Shown: positions 28,272 through 38,548, numbered from the stretch's first letter. The stretch: DNA of 64,000 nt from Rhodoblastus sp963713695 (GCA_963713695.1 CAVQMU010000001.1:248001-312000), one strand, 5' to 3'. The notes: generated by a model from the letters alone, not told the origin. Made by a program: numbers and translations.

Positions 28272-29435
28272 ATGCAAAAACCCGCTGCTTTGCCGAAAAA
28301 CCCCAATTTCTCCAGCGGCCCCTGCGCCAAGCGCCCGGGATGGTCGCTCGAAGCGCTGAAGGACGCGCCGCTTGGCCGTTCGCATCGCGCAAAAATCGGC
28401 AAGACCAAGCTGAAGCTGTCCATCGACCTCACCCGCGAAGTTCTGCAGGTTCCCGCCGATTATCGCATCGGCATCGTGCCCGCGTCCGACACCGGCGCGG
28501 TCGAAATGGCCATGTGGTCGCTGCTCGGCCCGCGCGGCGTCGAGGCGCTCGCCTGGGAAAGTTTTGGTGAGGGCTGGGTCACCGACATCGTCAAGCAGCT
28601 GAAACTGCCCAATGCGCAGGTCAAGAAGGCCGCCTACGGCGAGATCGTCGATCTCGCGTCGATCAATTTCGACAATGACGTGATCTTCACCTGGAACGGC
28701 ACGACTTCAGGCGTGCGCGTGCCCAACGGCGACTGGATCCCGGCAGACCGCAAGGGCCTGACCATCGCCGACGCGACTTCGGCCGCCTTCGCGCAAAAGC
28801 TCGATTGGCAAAAACTCGATGTCGTCACCTTCTCCTGGCAGAAGGCGCTCGGCGGCGAGGGCGCGCATGGCGTGCTGATCCTTTCCCCGCGCGCTGTCGA
28901 GCGTCTGGAAACCCATTCGCCGGCCTGGCCCATGCCGAAGATCTTCCGCATGACCAAGGGCGGAAAAATCATCGAAGGCATTTTCGAGGGCGAAACCATC
29001 AACACGCCCTCGATGCTCTGCGTCGAGGATTACATCGACGCGCTCAACTGGGCGAAGAGCATCGGCGGGCTTGACGCGATGATCGCCCGCGCCGACGCCA
29101 ATACGAAAGTTCTCGCCGACTGGGTCGCCAAATGCGGCTGGGCGGGATTTCTGGCCGGGAATGCGGCGATCCGCTCCAACACGTCCGTCTGTCTCAAGGT
29201 GATCGACCCCGCGATTGCGGCGCTCCCCGCCGACGCGCAGGCGGCTTTCGCCAAAAAGCTCGCCTCGCTCATCGAGAAGGAAAAGGCCGGCTATGACATC
29301 GGCGCCTATCGCGACGCCCCTCCGGGCCTGCGCATCTGGTGCGGCGCGACGGTGGAAACATCCGATGTCCAGGCGCTGACCACCTGGCTCGACTGGGCTT
29401 TCGCGACCGCCAAGGCCGAACTTGCCACTGTTTGA
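28272..29435 (+). CDS. serC: Phosphoserine transaminase SerC
   Basis: A 387-residue class V aminotransferase. Two ATGs lie two codons apart (28266 and 28272); the second is better spaced from GGGAGG. The pyridoxal phosphate Lys is in TFSWQKALGGEGAHG (residue about 196), and the N-terminal LPKNPNFSSGPCAKRPGW is the family's usual opening. It makes phosphoserine from 3-phosphohydroxypyruvate in serine biosynthesis. serA normally follows directly; here an mrr-like gene intervenes. Confidence 0.95.
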   Translation: MQKPAALPKNPNFSSGPCAKRPGWSLEALKDAPLGRSHRAKIGKTKLKLSIDLTREVLQVPADYRIGIVPASDTGAVEMAMWSLLGPRGVEALAWESFGEGWVTDIVKQLKLPNAQVKKAAYGEIVDLASINFDNDVIFTWNGTTSGVRVPNGDWIPADRKGLTIADATSAAFAQKLDWQKLDVVTFSWQKALGGEGAHGVLILSPRAVERLETHSPAWPMPKIFRMTKGGKIIEGIFEGETINTPSMLCVEDYIDALNWAKSIGGLDAMIARADANTKVLADWVAKCGWAGFLAGNAAIRSNTSVCLKVIDPAIAALPADAQAAFAKKLASLIEKEKAGYDIGAYRDAPPGLRIWCGATVETSDVQALTTWLDWAFATAKAELATV

Positions 29436-29446
29436 CCCACAAACGC

Positions 29447-29531
29447 CGTCATTGCGAGCGTAGCGAAGCAATCCACCTTGCCCCAAGTCAGAGCGTGGAT
29501 TGCTTCGTCGCTAACGCTCCTCGCAATGACG
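29447..29531. repeat. REP-like interspersed palindrome (copy 2), after serC
   Basis: It begins CGTCATTGCGAGCGTAGCG and continues AAGCAATCCACC; the right arm is GTGGATTGCTTCG, ending GCAATGACG. It is the same family as the copy at 11162-11244. It starts 12 bases after the serC stop and stands at the left border of the inserted mrr-like gene. Confidence 0.85.
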
Positions 29532-29603
29532 GGGGGGAGTTGCCGTCTACTAATCTTTAACAATCGAATTCGCTTTAACTTTTCTGATTGGGCATAGGCC
29601 ATC

Positions 29604-30503
29604 ATGGCGAAAGCGTCCCTAAAAGGTCCAGAATTCGTCCGCTATTTCGGTCCTGTCCTCGACGCGCTTCGAGCGCTGGGCAATTCCGGCACGCCGTCAG
29701 AAGTTCGAGAACAAGTCGCGAAAGACTTGCAACTCAGCGAATCCGTACTTACGGAAACTATTCCCTCCGGACAAAGCCGCTTTGATAATAAAGTGAACTG
29801 GGCGCGATTTTATCTTACGCGCGATGGCTTGCTTGATGGTTCAGAACGAGGCGTCTGGCGTCTGACGGAACGAGGCCGTGGTGCGCAGTTAACGCATGAA
29901 AAAGCGCTTGAGATATTCAAACGTCTGCACAGCCAGTTAAAGGCGGTTAACGAGACTGCTGAGGAAAGCGGCGCTGCTACAAAGCAGGACAAAACTGTCG
30001 AAGAAGTTGCCGCTCCGGTCGAGGACATAACAACAGAACACCGCAAGCCGTTGGCAAAAATGCTTAAGTCGATGAGCCCAAAGGGCTTCGAACACTTCAG
30101 CGCACTTTTGCTGAGGCGGTCCGGTTTTACGGAAGTTAATGTCACCGGGCGTTCGAATGACGGCGGAATCGACGGTATAGGCTATCTGCGCATCAACCCA
30201 ATGATGACCTTGCGCGTCCTGTTCCAGTGCAAGCGTTACACGGATTCTGCCGTGCCAAAAGACGACGTCATGAAATTCCAAGCCGCAGTCATGCGTGAAC
30301 GCGCTGAAAAAGGCTTATTCCTCACAACTTCTGTATTCACTCGCGGTGCACGTGAGGAGGCGGTCGGCGGTGCCTGTGAAATCGAATTGATCGACATTGA
30401 GCGGTTGATCGAACTCATGGAGCTGTTGAGTCTCGGCCTCGACGAAAAGAAAGCCTTTGTCATAGACGAAGGCTTCTTCGACGAATTCATCACATCAAAC
30501 TAA
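29604..30503 (+). CDS. mrr: Mrr-type restriction endonuclease
   Basis: A 299-residue protein. The N-terminal winged-helix domain (Mrr_N; residues about 10-95, KGPEFVRYFGPVLDALRAL) is followed by a short linker and the catalytic domain (residues about 150-290). This has the PD-(D/E)XK signature GFEHFSALLLRRSGF, the Asp in RSNDGGIDGIG, and the QxK-type FQCKRYTDS. Mrr enzymes cut DNA carrying methylated adenine or cytosine. Codon choice is visibly less GC-biased than in the neighbours (AAA, ACT and TTA codons are frequent), and it separates serC from serA, so horizontal acquisition is likely. No partner modification gene is visible, as expected for a type IV system. Confidence 0.88.
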   Translation: MAKASLKGPEFVRYFGPVLDALRALGNSGTPSEVREQVAKDLQLSESVLTETIPSGQSRFDNKVNWARFYLTRDGLLDGSERGVWRLTERGRGAQLTHEKALEIFKRLHSQLKAVNETAEESGAATKQDKTVEEVAAPVEDITTEHRKPLAKMLKSMSPKGFEHFSALLLRRSGFTEVNVTGRSNDGGIDGIGYLRINPMMTLRVLFQCKRYTDSAVPKDDVMKFQAAVMRERAEKGLFLTTSVFTRGAREEAVGGACEIELIDIERLIELMELLSLGLDEKKAFVIDEGFFDEFITSN

Positions 30504-30526
30504 CTCCCGGCAACAGGATCGCAGCC

Positions 30527-32114
30527 ATGGCTCCCCGCGTACTCATTTCCGACGCTCTCTCTCCCGCCGCCGTCGCCATTTTCAAGGAGCGCGGCGTTGA
30601 AGTCGATTTCCAGCCCGCGCTTGGCAAGGACAAGGACAAGCTCGCAGCGATCATCGGCGATTACGACGGCCTCGCCATCCGCTCGGCGACCAAGGTCAGC
30701 GCCAAAATGCTGGAAGGCGCCAAAAGGCTGAAAGTCATCGGCCGCGCCGGCATCGGCGTCGACAATGTCGACATCCCCGCAGCCACCGCGCGCGGCGTCA
30801 TCGTCATGAACACGCCCTTCGGCAATTCCATCACCACCGCGGAACACGCGATCGCCCTGATGTTCGCGCTCGCTCGCGAAATCCCCGCCGCCGACGCTTC
30901 GACGCAATCCGGCAAGTGGGAAAAGAATCGCTTCATGGGCGTCGAGATCACCGGCAAGACACTGGGGATCATCGGCTGCGGCAATATCGGCGCGATCGTC
31001 GCCGACCGCGCGCTCGGCCTGAAAATGCGGGTGATCGCCTTCGATCCCTTCCTGTCGCCGGAACGCGCGCAAAATCTCGGCGTCGAGAAGGTGGAGCTGC
31101 CGGAACTGCTCGCCCGGGCCGATTTCATCACCCTGCACACGCCGATGACGGCGCAGACCAAAAACATTCTTTCCGCCGAAAATCTCGCGAAGACGAAAAA
31201 GGGCGTGCGCGTCATCAATTGCGCGCGCGGCGGCCTCGTGGACGAGGTCGCCTTGCGCGCTGCGCTCGAAGTTCGGCCATGTCGCCGGCGCGGCCTTCGA
31301 CGTTTTCGTCGAGGAGCCCGCGGTCAACAATCCGCTGTTCGGCCATCCCAATGTCGTTTGCACGCCTCATCTCGGCGCGGCCACCAATGAGGCGCAGGAA
31401 AACGTCGCCCTGCAGGTCGCCGAGCAGATGGCCGATTATCTGACGCGCGGCGCGATTTCCAATGCGGTCAATTTCCCCTCGATAACCGCGGAGGAGGCGC
31501 CGCGGCTGAAGCCTTTCATCGCCCTGTCCGAAAAGCTCGGCTCCTTCGCCGGCCAGCTCACCGAAGCCGGCGTCAAAAAGCTGACCATCACCTATGAGGG
31601 GCATGTCGGCGAGTTGAAGACCAAGGCGCTGACGGCGGCGGCTCTGGCCGGCTTTTTGCGCCCGATGCTGTCGGACGTGAATGTCGTGTCCGCGCCGGTC
31701 GTGGCCAAGGAGCGGGGCATCGTCATCGACGAGGTGACCCGCGCCGCTGAGGGCGACTACGATTCGCTGATGACCCTGACGGTCGAGACCGAGGCGCAGA
31801 CCCGCTCGGTCGCCGGCTCGGTCTTTGCCGACGGCAAGCCGCGCATTGTCGAGATCAAGGGCATCAAGGTCGACGCGGAGTTTTCAACCTCGATGATCTA
31901 TGTGTCGAACGAGGACAAGCCGGGCTTCATCGGACGCTTCGCAAGCCTTCTGGGCGAGGCCGGCGTCAATATCGCCACTTTCGCCCTCGGCCGCGACGCA
32001 GAGGGCGGTTCGGCCATTGCGCTGGTCGGCATCGACGGCGACGTTCCGGAAAAAGTTTTTTCGCAAATCCTCGCCTTGCCCGGGGTCAAGCAGGCCAAGG
32101 CTCTGAAATTCTAG
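30527..32114 (+). CDS. serA: D-3-phosphoglycerate dehydrogenase SerA (apparent frameshift near 31275)
   Basis: The N-terminal part carries the catalytic and NAD domains (GIIGCGNIGAIVADRALG, LGRVIN-type INCARGGLVDE). The frame breaks around 31270-31280. The next frame continues GHVAGAAFDVFVEEPAV, then PHLGAATNEAQENVA, and after ALQVAEQM the allosteric substrate-binding and ACT domains (STSMIYVSNEDKPGF) to 32114. Removing one base restores 528 residues, exactly the usual length of long-form SerA. The enzyme starts serine biosynthesis. Because the 3' part is intact and highly conserved, an assembly or sequencing error is the simplest reading. Confidence 0.92.
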
Positions 32115-32334
32115 GTTTGGCGCTTTTGATCAAAATCAAAATGTGGCGGCGGAATTCCGCCGTCTCGCGCCTGCGACTTGACTTCGCAGTGCGAAATGGC
32201 CAGTTTCCGCCAGCGTCCGTCACCCACCCGGGGTGAGCGGCATCCGGGCTTTGCGCCAGATTCCTTGATTTCCGCAGCGTTTTCGCGAAAAACCAGCTTC
32301 CACTTTTTCGCATGCTGCTTTGAAGAACCGGACC

Positions 32335-33287
32335 ATGGCCACTTATCTCGATTTCGAAAAGCCCGTCGCCGAACTCGAAGCCAGGGTCGAAGACCTTCGC
32401 TCGCTGTTCGAGCGGCAGGATTCCCCGCCGATCGGCGAGGAGCTGTCGCGGCTGCAGGGCAAGGCGAACAAGGCGCTCGCCGACATCTACGCCAGCCTGA
32501 CGCCCTGGCAAAAGACCCAGGTCGCGCGCCATCCGCAGCGGCCGCACTGCGTCGACTATGTCGGCGGGCTGATCGAGGATTTCACGCCGCTCGCCGGCGA
32601 CCGCAAGTTTGGCGAGGACGAGGCTATTTTATGCGGCCTGGGCGCTTTCGCGGCCAGTCCGTCGCCATTCTCGGCCAGGAAAAAGGGGCCGACACCGCAT
32701 CACGCCTGAAACATAATTTCGGCATGGTGAAGCCGGAAGGCTATCGCAAGGCGGTGCGGATCATGGAAATGGCCGGACGTTTCGGCCTTCCGGTCTTGTC
32801 CTTCGTCGACACCGCCGGGGCCTTTCCTGGCGTCGAGGCGGAAGAGCGCGGCCAGGCCGAGGCCATCGCGCGGGCCACCGAGGCGGCGCTCATCCTTGAA
32901 ACGCCGAATGTCGCGGTGGTGATCGGCGAGGGCGGCTCGGGCGGCGCGCTCGGCATCGCCGCCTGCAATGTCGTGCTGATGCTGGAACACGCCATTTACA
33001 CCGTGGCCTCTCCGGAAGCCTCGGCTTCGATACTCTGGCGGGACTCGGCCCGGGCGCAGGACGCGGCGACCAACATGAAGATCACCGCGCAGGACCTGCT
33101 CAAATTCGGCATTATCGACGGCATCGTCTCCGAACCGCTCGGCGGCGCCCATCGCGATCCCGAGGCGGCCATCAAATCGGCGGGCGATGCGATGAACGCC
33201 GCCTTGACGCGTTTTGCGGGCTTGTCGCCGCTGGCGGTGCGCGCGGCCCGCGAGGAGAAGTTTTTGGCGATGGGGCGCAAGACCTGA
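32335..33287 (+). CDS. accA: Acetyl-CoA carboxylase carboxyltransferase subunit alpha AccA (apparent frameshift near 32640)
   Basis: It starts MATYLDFEKPVAELEAR. The N-terminal frame runs to GEDEAILCGLG, after which the family sequence RFRGQSVAILGQEKG continues one frame back to 33287, with FVDTAGAFPGVEAEERGQ and GEGGSGGALGIA (oxyanion and biotin-binding loops). Adding one base near 32640 gives 317 residues, the usual AccA length. AccA transfers carboxyl from biotin to acetyl-CoA in fatty-acid synthesis and is essential, so the break is most likely a sequencing error. Confidence 0.92.
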
Positions 33288-33340
33288 GGACGCAAGATCC
33301 GTGGATGCAAGACCCGTGGATGCAAGACCCCTGGATGCAG
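33288..33340. repeat. 15-bp tandem repeat (about 3.5 copies) after accA
   Basis: Units GGACGCAAGATCCGT, GGATGCAAGACCCGT and GGATGCAAGACCCCT follow directly after the accA stop, then a partial fourth unit. No gene is associated with it. Confidence 0.85.
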
Positions 33341-33556
33341 CGGGCCTTCAAATGGCCATGCTTGTGTAAGATTAACGAATCCTTCACCATGGCCGACAAT
33401 TGGCTGCCAGGCGTGAAGGATGGCGGTAAGGATGGTGTAATATTAATGGCGTTTATTCTCGCTGGACATGTGCGGGAATGTTCGCCGCTTTCGGCGCAGA
33501 CTTGCTTTTAGTTCCTGGTGGGGCTGCGCTGCCATTAGGTTCGACGGAAAGAGATC

Positions 33557-35057
33557 ATGAACGGCCTTTTCCAGTTCGGCTACTATTCCTCTCTCCCGCA
33601 TCGTCAGCGCAAGGCGGCGATGGCGGGCGTGGCGCTTTTCGCCCTGACGGCGCTGTCGGGTTGCGAAGAATCGCGCGAGGTCCGGTCCCACCAGTCGCTG
33701 TCGAACGAGATGATGGCGCTGATGCAGGAGAAGGGCGTCGCCGTGCAGGCGCCGATGCTGATCCGCGCCTACAAGAAGGAATCGGAATTCGAAATCTGGA
33801 AGATGCGTGCGGACGGCCAGTACACGCTGTTGAAGACCTTCCCGATCTGCCGCTGGTCGGGCCAGCTCGGCCCGAAGACGCATGAGGGCGACCGGCAATC
33901 GCCGGAGGGCTATTATTCCATCACCCCGGCGATGCTGAATCCCAATTCCGCCTATTATCTCTCCTTCAACATCGGCTATCCCAACGCCTATGACCGCGCT
34001 CACGGGGCGACCGGCGGCTCGGTGATGGTGCATGGCATCTGCTCCTCGGCCGGCTGCTTTTCGATGACCGACGCGCAGATCGCGGAAATCTACGCCCTGG
34101 CGCGCAAATCCTTTTCCGGCGGACAGCGCGCCATCCAGATGCAGTCCTATCCCTTCCACCTGAACGCGCAGAATCTGGCCAAGTACCGGCTTGATCCGAA
34201 CATGCCCTTCTGGCGGGAGCTGAAGAAGGGCTCCGATCATTTCGAGGCGACCAGGCATGATGTCGCGGTCGCCGTCTGCGGCGGCCATTACCAGTTCGAC
34301 GTCAAATCCGCCGACGGCTCGCCACTGGAGGCGGAAGCCGCCTGCCCGCCGCTGAAAGTTGATTCGGAGATCGAGGCCCGGGCCGAGAAAATTGAAAAAG
34401 CCAACTCGGCCGCCGTGGCGCAACTCGTCGCCAAGGGCGTGCGTCCCGTGCGCCTCGTCTATCAGGACGGCGCGCAGCATCCGGTTTTCGCCCATCGCTT
34501 CCCCGATGTGAGCCGTCCCGAGGCGCTGACGGCGCCGATCGAAGTGGCGCTCGACGATCCGAAGTCGCGCGTCGGCGCCAAGGCCCGCGCCGCACGCGGC
34601 CTGGAAGTCTCCCGGATCGCCACGGCCGAGACCCGCCGGCAGGAGAGAATCCGAAAAGCAGCAGCAAGCGCAGTTGCAGCAGGCGCAACAGGCGAAGCAG
34701 CAGGCGCAGGCCGCCGAGGCGCCGCTCGCTTCGGCGCGCGCACAGGGCGACAAGCTCGCCGCGATGATCGGCTCATTCGCTGGCAAGGAGGCGGCGCCCG
34801 CCGCCGCGCCGCAGGTGACGGAAGTCGCCAAGGCGCCGGAAAACGCAGGCGCGCCTGACCGCGTCGGCGGCGCCAAAATTCCCGCGCCGGCCAAGCCGGT
34901 CGCCAAGGCCAGGTTGGACAAGGCTGCGCTGGACAAGCCGGGAGCCGCCAAGCCTGCCAAACCCGCCGCCGACAAGCCTCAGGCCTCGCTGCCCGTGGAG
35001 CAGAAAGTCGCGAGCGCTCCGGCGTCGGCCGGCGAAGCCGCCGCCGCGCTGCGCTGA
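33557..35057 (+). CDS. YafK-like L,D-transpeptidase family lipoprotein (apparent frameshift near 34650)
   Basis: The N-terminus has a basic-hydrophobic signal and lipobox ALSGC (Cys36). The catalytic domain lies at about residues 75-215: ICRWSGQLGPKTHEGDRQSPEGYY, then VMVHGICSSAGCFSMTD, with the HG and SxGCxxM catalytic signature of YkuD enzymes in the YafK arrangement. The C-terminal part is a Gln-rich helical stretch (QQQAQLQQAQQAKQQ) and an Ala/Pro/Lys tail. The frame changes near 34650, at the beginning of the Gln-rich part; removing one base gives 499 residues. YafK (DpaA) of E. coli detaches Lpp from peptidoglycan; whether this protein crosslinks or cleaves is unknown. Confidence 0.82.
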
Positions 35058-35076
35058 TCCCGCGGCGTCCCAGGGG

Positions 35077-36171
35077 ATGATCGACTCGCGGGATCGGACG
35101 GCGCTCAATCTGCGCGATCTCGTCGTGCTGGCTCCCAACCTGCACTGGCGCTACAGCGGCGTGACCTCCACCATTCTTTCCCTCGCGCCCATTCTCGAAC
35201 GGCGCATAAAGATCGCTTGCGTCGGCGCGCATCTGCCTGGGACTGTGGCGCAAATCCCCTTTCGGCAGATCTTTTCACAGGGTTGGTCGCGACCGCCTTT
35301 GGGCGAGTTCCGGCTCTGGCACGCCCGGCGCAACGACGAGATGATCGTCGGTCTCGCATTGAAATGGCTGCTGCGGCAGAAATGGAAACTCGTCTTCACC
35401 TCCGCCGCCCAGCGCCGTCATACAAGTTTTACGCGCTGGTTGCTGCGTCACATGGATGCGGTGATCGCGACATCCCCCGGGTCGGCCGCCTTTCTCGAGG
35501 TTCCCAGCGTCACCATCCATCATGGCGTCGATCTCGAGCGGTTTTCGCCTCTGGCCGACCGGGCTGCGGACTGGCGTTCCGCGGGGTTGCCGGGGTCCCT
35601 GGGCATTGGCGCCTTCGGACGGATCAGGCCGCAAAAGGGCACGGATCTGCTGGTCGAGGCGGCGCTGAAGCTTTTTCCTGCCTATCCCGAGGCGATTCTT
35701 TTGCTGACGGGACTGACGACGCCTGAAAACGCCGGTTACGTCGAGGACCTCAAGAAGCGCATCGACGACGCAGGGCTGAAGGAGCGGATCCTGTTCCTGG
35801 GCGAGCAGAGCCGCGAAAAGATGCCCTCGCTTTTCGCGCTGGTCACGCTTTATGTAGCGCCGATGCGCAAGGAAGGTTTTGGCCTGACCCCGCTCGAAGC
35901 CATGGCCAGCGGCGCGGCGGTCGTGGCGACCCGCACTGGCGCGGCGGCGCAGCTGGTCGTCGACGGCGAAACGGGAACGCTCATTCCGCCAGACGATCTC
36001 GACGCCCTCGTTCGCGCCATAGAGCCTTTTTTGGCCGATCCCGGGATGGCCGCGGCGATGGGCCGGAAGGGTCGCGAAAAGGCTGAAGCCGATCACGATA
36101 TCGCGCAAGAGGCCGCGCGCATTGTCGAAGTCTATGAACGCGTTTTGGGTGTTTCGTTCAGCGAGAGCTGA
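35077..36171 (+). CDS. Glycosyltransferase family 4, LpcC-like (LPS core)
   Basis: A 364-residue GT-B enzyme. The N-terminus VVLAPNLHWRYSGVTSTI resembles the start of the Rhizobium LPS core mannosyltransferase LpcC. The C-terminal half has IGAFGRIRPQKGTDLLVEA and the donor-site EX7E pattern EGFGLTPLEAMASG, then ATRTGAAAQLVVDGETG. It probably adds a sugar to the LPS core or another glycan; the LpcC assignment rests on the N-terminal motif only, so I leave the symbol blank. It lies between the YafK-like gene and a convergent IHF-like gene. Confidence 0.8.
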   Translation: MIDSRDRTALNLRDLVVLAPNLHWRYSGVTSTILSLAPILERRIKIACVGAHLPGTVAQIPFRQIFSQGWSRPPLGEFRLWHARRNDEMIVGLALKWLLRQKWKLVFTSAAQRRHTSFTRWLLRHMDAVIATSPGSAAFLEVPSVTIHHGVDLERFSPLADRAADWRSAGLPGSLGIGAFGRIRPQKGTDLLVEAALKLFPAYPEAILLLTGLTTPENAGYVEDLKKRIDDAGLKERILFLGEQSREKMPSLFALVTLYVAPMRKEGFGLTPLEAMASGAAVVATRTGAAAQLVVDGETGTLIPPDDLDALVRAIEPFLADPGMAAAMGRKGREKAEADHDIAQEAARIVEVYERVLGVSFSES

Positions 36172-36182
36172 TGGCCAGACTT

Positions 36183-36588
36183 CTAGTCCTCGTCGCCGGG
36201 TTCGACGCCATTGACGCGGGAAACGAGCGTCGGCGAGGCCTTGAAGGTAAGCACCCGTCGGGCGGTGATCTTGGCTTCGACGCCGGTGCGCGGATTGCGG
36301 CCGACGCGCTCGCGCTTGGAGCGGACGCTGAAAGCGCCGAAGGCGCGCAGCTTTACGGCTTCTTCGCGCAGCAGCGAGGCGACGATCTCTTCCAAGGTCA
36401 TTTCGAAGACATCGCGGGCCTGGGCGCGCGACAGGGACGGGCAGGCGTTATAGACGGCGTCGAGCAGTTCCGCCCGGGTCGTCGTCCGAAGTCTCGACTG
36501 GCTGCGGCGCGCGGTCTGCCGCGGGGCGCGATTTGCCGCTGGCCACCGGTTGGGATGAAGCGATGTTTTTGTATTGACGCTGGTCCAT
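36183..36588 (-). CDS. IHF/HU-family DNA-binding protein, IhfA-like (apparent frameshift near 36495)
   Basis: The DNA-binding core is TRAELLDAVYNACPSLSRAQ, then EEIVASLLREEAVKLRAFGAF, and RERVGRNPRTGVEAKITARR with the Pro that intercalates DNA in the GRNPxTG arm. The best start is ATG 36588 (MDQRQYKNIASSQ), but this lies in a different frame that meets the core near 36495; no start codon is available in the core frame before residue 30 of the domain. Removing one base gives 134 residues, with a roughly 35-residue low-complexity N-terminal extension. It is a bending protein for DNA; alpha or beta status is uncertain. Confidence 0.75.
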
Positions 36589-36760
36589 GAGCCCCTCCGG
36601 CCCCGCTGGGGCCTGACTCCTGCCGCCCAAAAATGCGAGTCAGGTAATGTAACTAACGGTTATGCAACAATCTGGTCGAACGAAAGTGGCTATGGTCATG
36701 TTCCCAGGTGACTAACGTCAGGCTTTCTTCAAAACTTTTGGCTTTGAAAGGTATTTCATG

Positions 36761-36786
36761 AAAAAGGCCGCCTCTCGGCGGCCTTT
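36761..36786 (-). terminator. Rho-independent terminator after groEL
   Basis: Arms AAAGGCCGCC and GGCGGCCTTT pair around a four-base loop and, read on the minus strand, run into a T tract. It is 29 bases after the groEL stop. Confidence 0.85.
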
Positions 36787-36814
36787 CCTTGTCGCAACGC
36801 AAATGGCGGTTTGA

Positions 36815-38452
36815 TCAGAAGTCCATGCCGCCCATGCCGCCGCCCGGGGGCATCGCCATGGGAGCGTCCTTCTTCGGGGCTTCCACGATGGTCGCCTCGG
36901 TGGTGACGATCAGGCCGGCGATCGAAGCCGCGTCCTGAATGGCGGTGCGGACGACCTTGGTCGGGTCGATGATGCCAGCCTTGACCATGTCGACATACTG
37001 TCCCGACTGGGCGTCGAAGCCGAAGTTGTAGTCCGCGGACTCGATCAGCTTGCCGACCACGACCGCGCCATCGGCGCCGGCGTTGTCGACGATCTGGCGC
37101 GCCGGGGTCTGGATGGCCTTGCGGACGATGTCCACGCCGGTCTTCTGGTCGCTGTTGGCGGTGACCACCGCGTCCAGGGCCTTCATCGAGCGGAGCAGGG
37201 CGACGCCGCCGCCGGGCGACACGCCTTCCTCGACCGCCGCGCGGGTGGCGTTGAGGGCGTCTTCGACGCGGTCCTTCTTTTCCTTCACTTCGACTTCGGT
37301 CGCGCCGCCGACGCGAATGATCGCAACGCCGCCCGCGAGCTTGGCCAGGCGCTCCTGCAGCTTTTCACGGTCGTAGTCGGAGGTGGTCTCCTCGACCTGC
37401 GCCTTGATCTGGGCGATGCGGGCCTCGATGTCCTTCTTGTCGCCGGAGCCGTCGACAATCGTGGTGTGCTCCTTGTCGAGGCGCACCTTCTTGGCGCGAC
37501 CGAGCATGGCGAGCGTCACGCTTTCGAGCTTGATGCCAACGTCTTCCGACACGACCTGGCCGGCGGTCAGGATGGCGATGTCCTCCAGCATGGCCTTGCG
37601 GCGATCGCCGAAGCCCGGCGCCTTGACGGCGGCGATTTTCAGGCCGCCACGCAGCTTGTTGACGACGAGAGTCGCAAGGGCCTCGCCCTCAACGTCTTCG
37701 GCGACGATCAGCAGCGGCTTGCCGGTCTGGACGACGGCTTCGAGAACCGGCAGCAGCGGCTGCAGGGTCGAGAGCTTCTTCTCGTGGATGAGAATGTAGG
37801 GATCTTCCAGCTCGGCGATCATCTTCTCGGCGTTGGTGATGAAATAGGGCGAGAGATAGCCGCGGTCGAACTGCATGCCTTCGACGATGTCGGTCTCGGT
37901 CTCGAGGCTCTTGGCCTCTTCCACCGTGATCACGCCCTCGTTGCCGACTTTCTGCATCGCCTTGGCGATTTCCGAGCCGATGAACGTGTCGCCATTGGCC
38001 GAGATCGTGCCGACCTGGGCGATCTCGTCGTTGGAGGTGACCTTCTTGGAGTTCTTCTTGAGGTCGGCGACGATGGCGTCGACAGCAAGATCGATTCCGC
38101 GCTTCAAATCCATCGGGTTGAGGCCGGCGGCGACCGCCTTGGCGCCTTCACGCACGATCGACGCCGCGAGAACGGTGGCGGTGGTGGTGCCGTCGCCGGC
38201 GATGTCGTTCTGCTTGGAGGCGACTTCCCGGACGAGCTGGGCGCCGAGGTTTTCGAACTTGTCGGAAAGCTCGATTTCCTTGGCGACGGTGACGCCGTCC
38301 TTGGTGATGCGCGGGGCGCCGAACGACTTTTCGATGACGACGTTGCGGCCCTTCGGGCCGAGCGTGACCTTCACCGCATTGGCAAGGATTTCAACGCCGC
38401 GCAACAAACGGTCGCGGGCGTCGGTGGAGAAACGGACTTCTTTGGCAGCCAT
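36815..38452 (-). CDS. groL: 60 kDa chaperonin GroEL
   Basis: A 545-residue chaperonin of standard length. Typical segments include AAKEVRFSTDARDRLLRGV, NDIAGDGTTTATVLA (ATP-binding) and the C-terminal GGM repeat ending GGMGGMDF. With GroES it forms the double-ring folding machine. It is downstream of groES by 96 bases and shares its CIRCE-controlled promoter. Confidence 0.99.
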   Translation of the reverse strand: MAAKEVRFSTDARDRLLRGVEILANAVKVTLGPKGRNVVIEKSFGAPRITKDGVTVAKEIELSDKFENLGAQLVREVASKQNDIAGDGTTTATVLAASIVREGAKAVAAGLNPMDLKRGIDLAVDAIVADLKKNSKKVTSNDEIAQVGTISANGDTFIGSEIAKAMQKVGNEGVITVEEAKSLETETDIVEGMQFDRGYLSPYFITNAEKMIAELEDPYILIHEKKLSTLQPLLPVLEAVVQTGKPLLIVAEDVEGEALATLVVNKLRGGLKIAAVKAPGFGDRRKAMLEDIAILTAGQVVSEDVGIKLESVTLAMLGRAKKVRLDKEHTTIVDGSGDKKDIEARIAQIKAQVEETTSDYDREKLQERLAKLAGGVAIIRVGGATEVEVKEKKDRVEDALNATRAAVEEGVSPGGGVALLRSMKALDAVVTANSDQKTGVDIVRKAIQTPARQIVDNAGADGAVVVGKLIESADYNFGFDAQSGQYVDMVKAGIIDPTKVVRTAIQDAASIAGLIVTTEATIVEAPKKDAPMAMPPGGGMGGMDF

Positions 38453-38548
38453 GGAGAAACTCCTGAAGATTTATAGGAAGAGGAAGGAAATCAGCCGATC
38501 TGAATCGGCTTTGCCGATGTCAGCCGGGCCGAAATCGGTTGGCCGATA

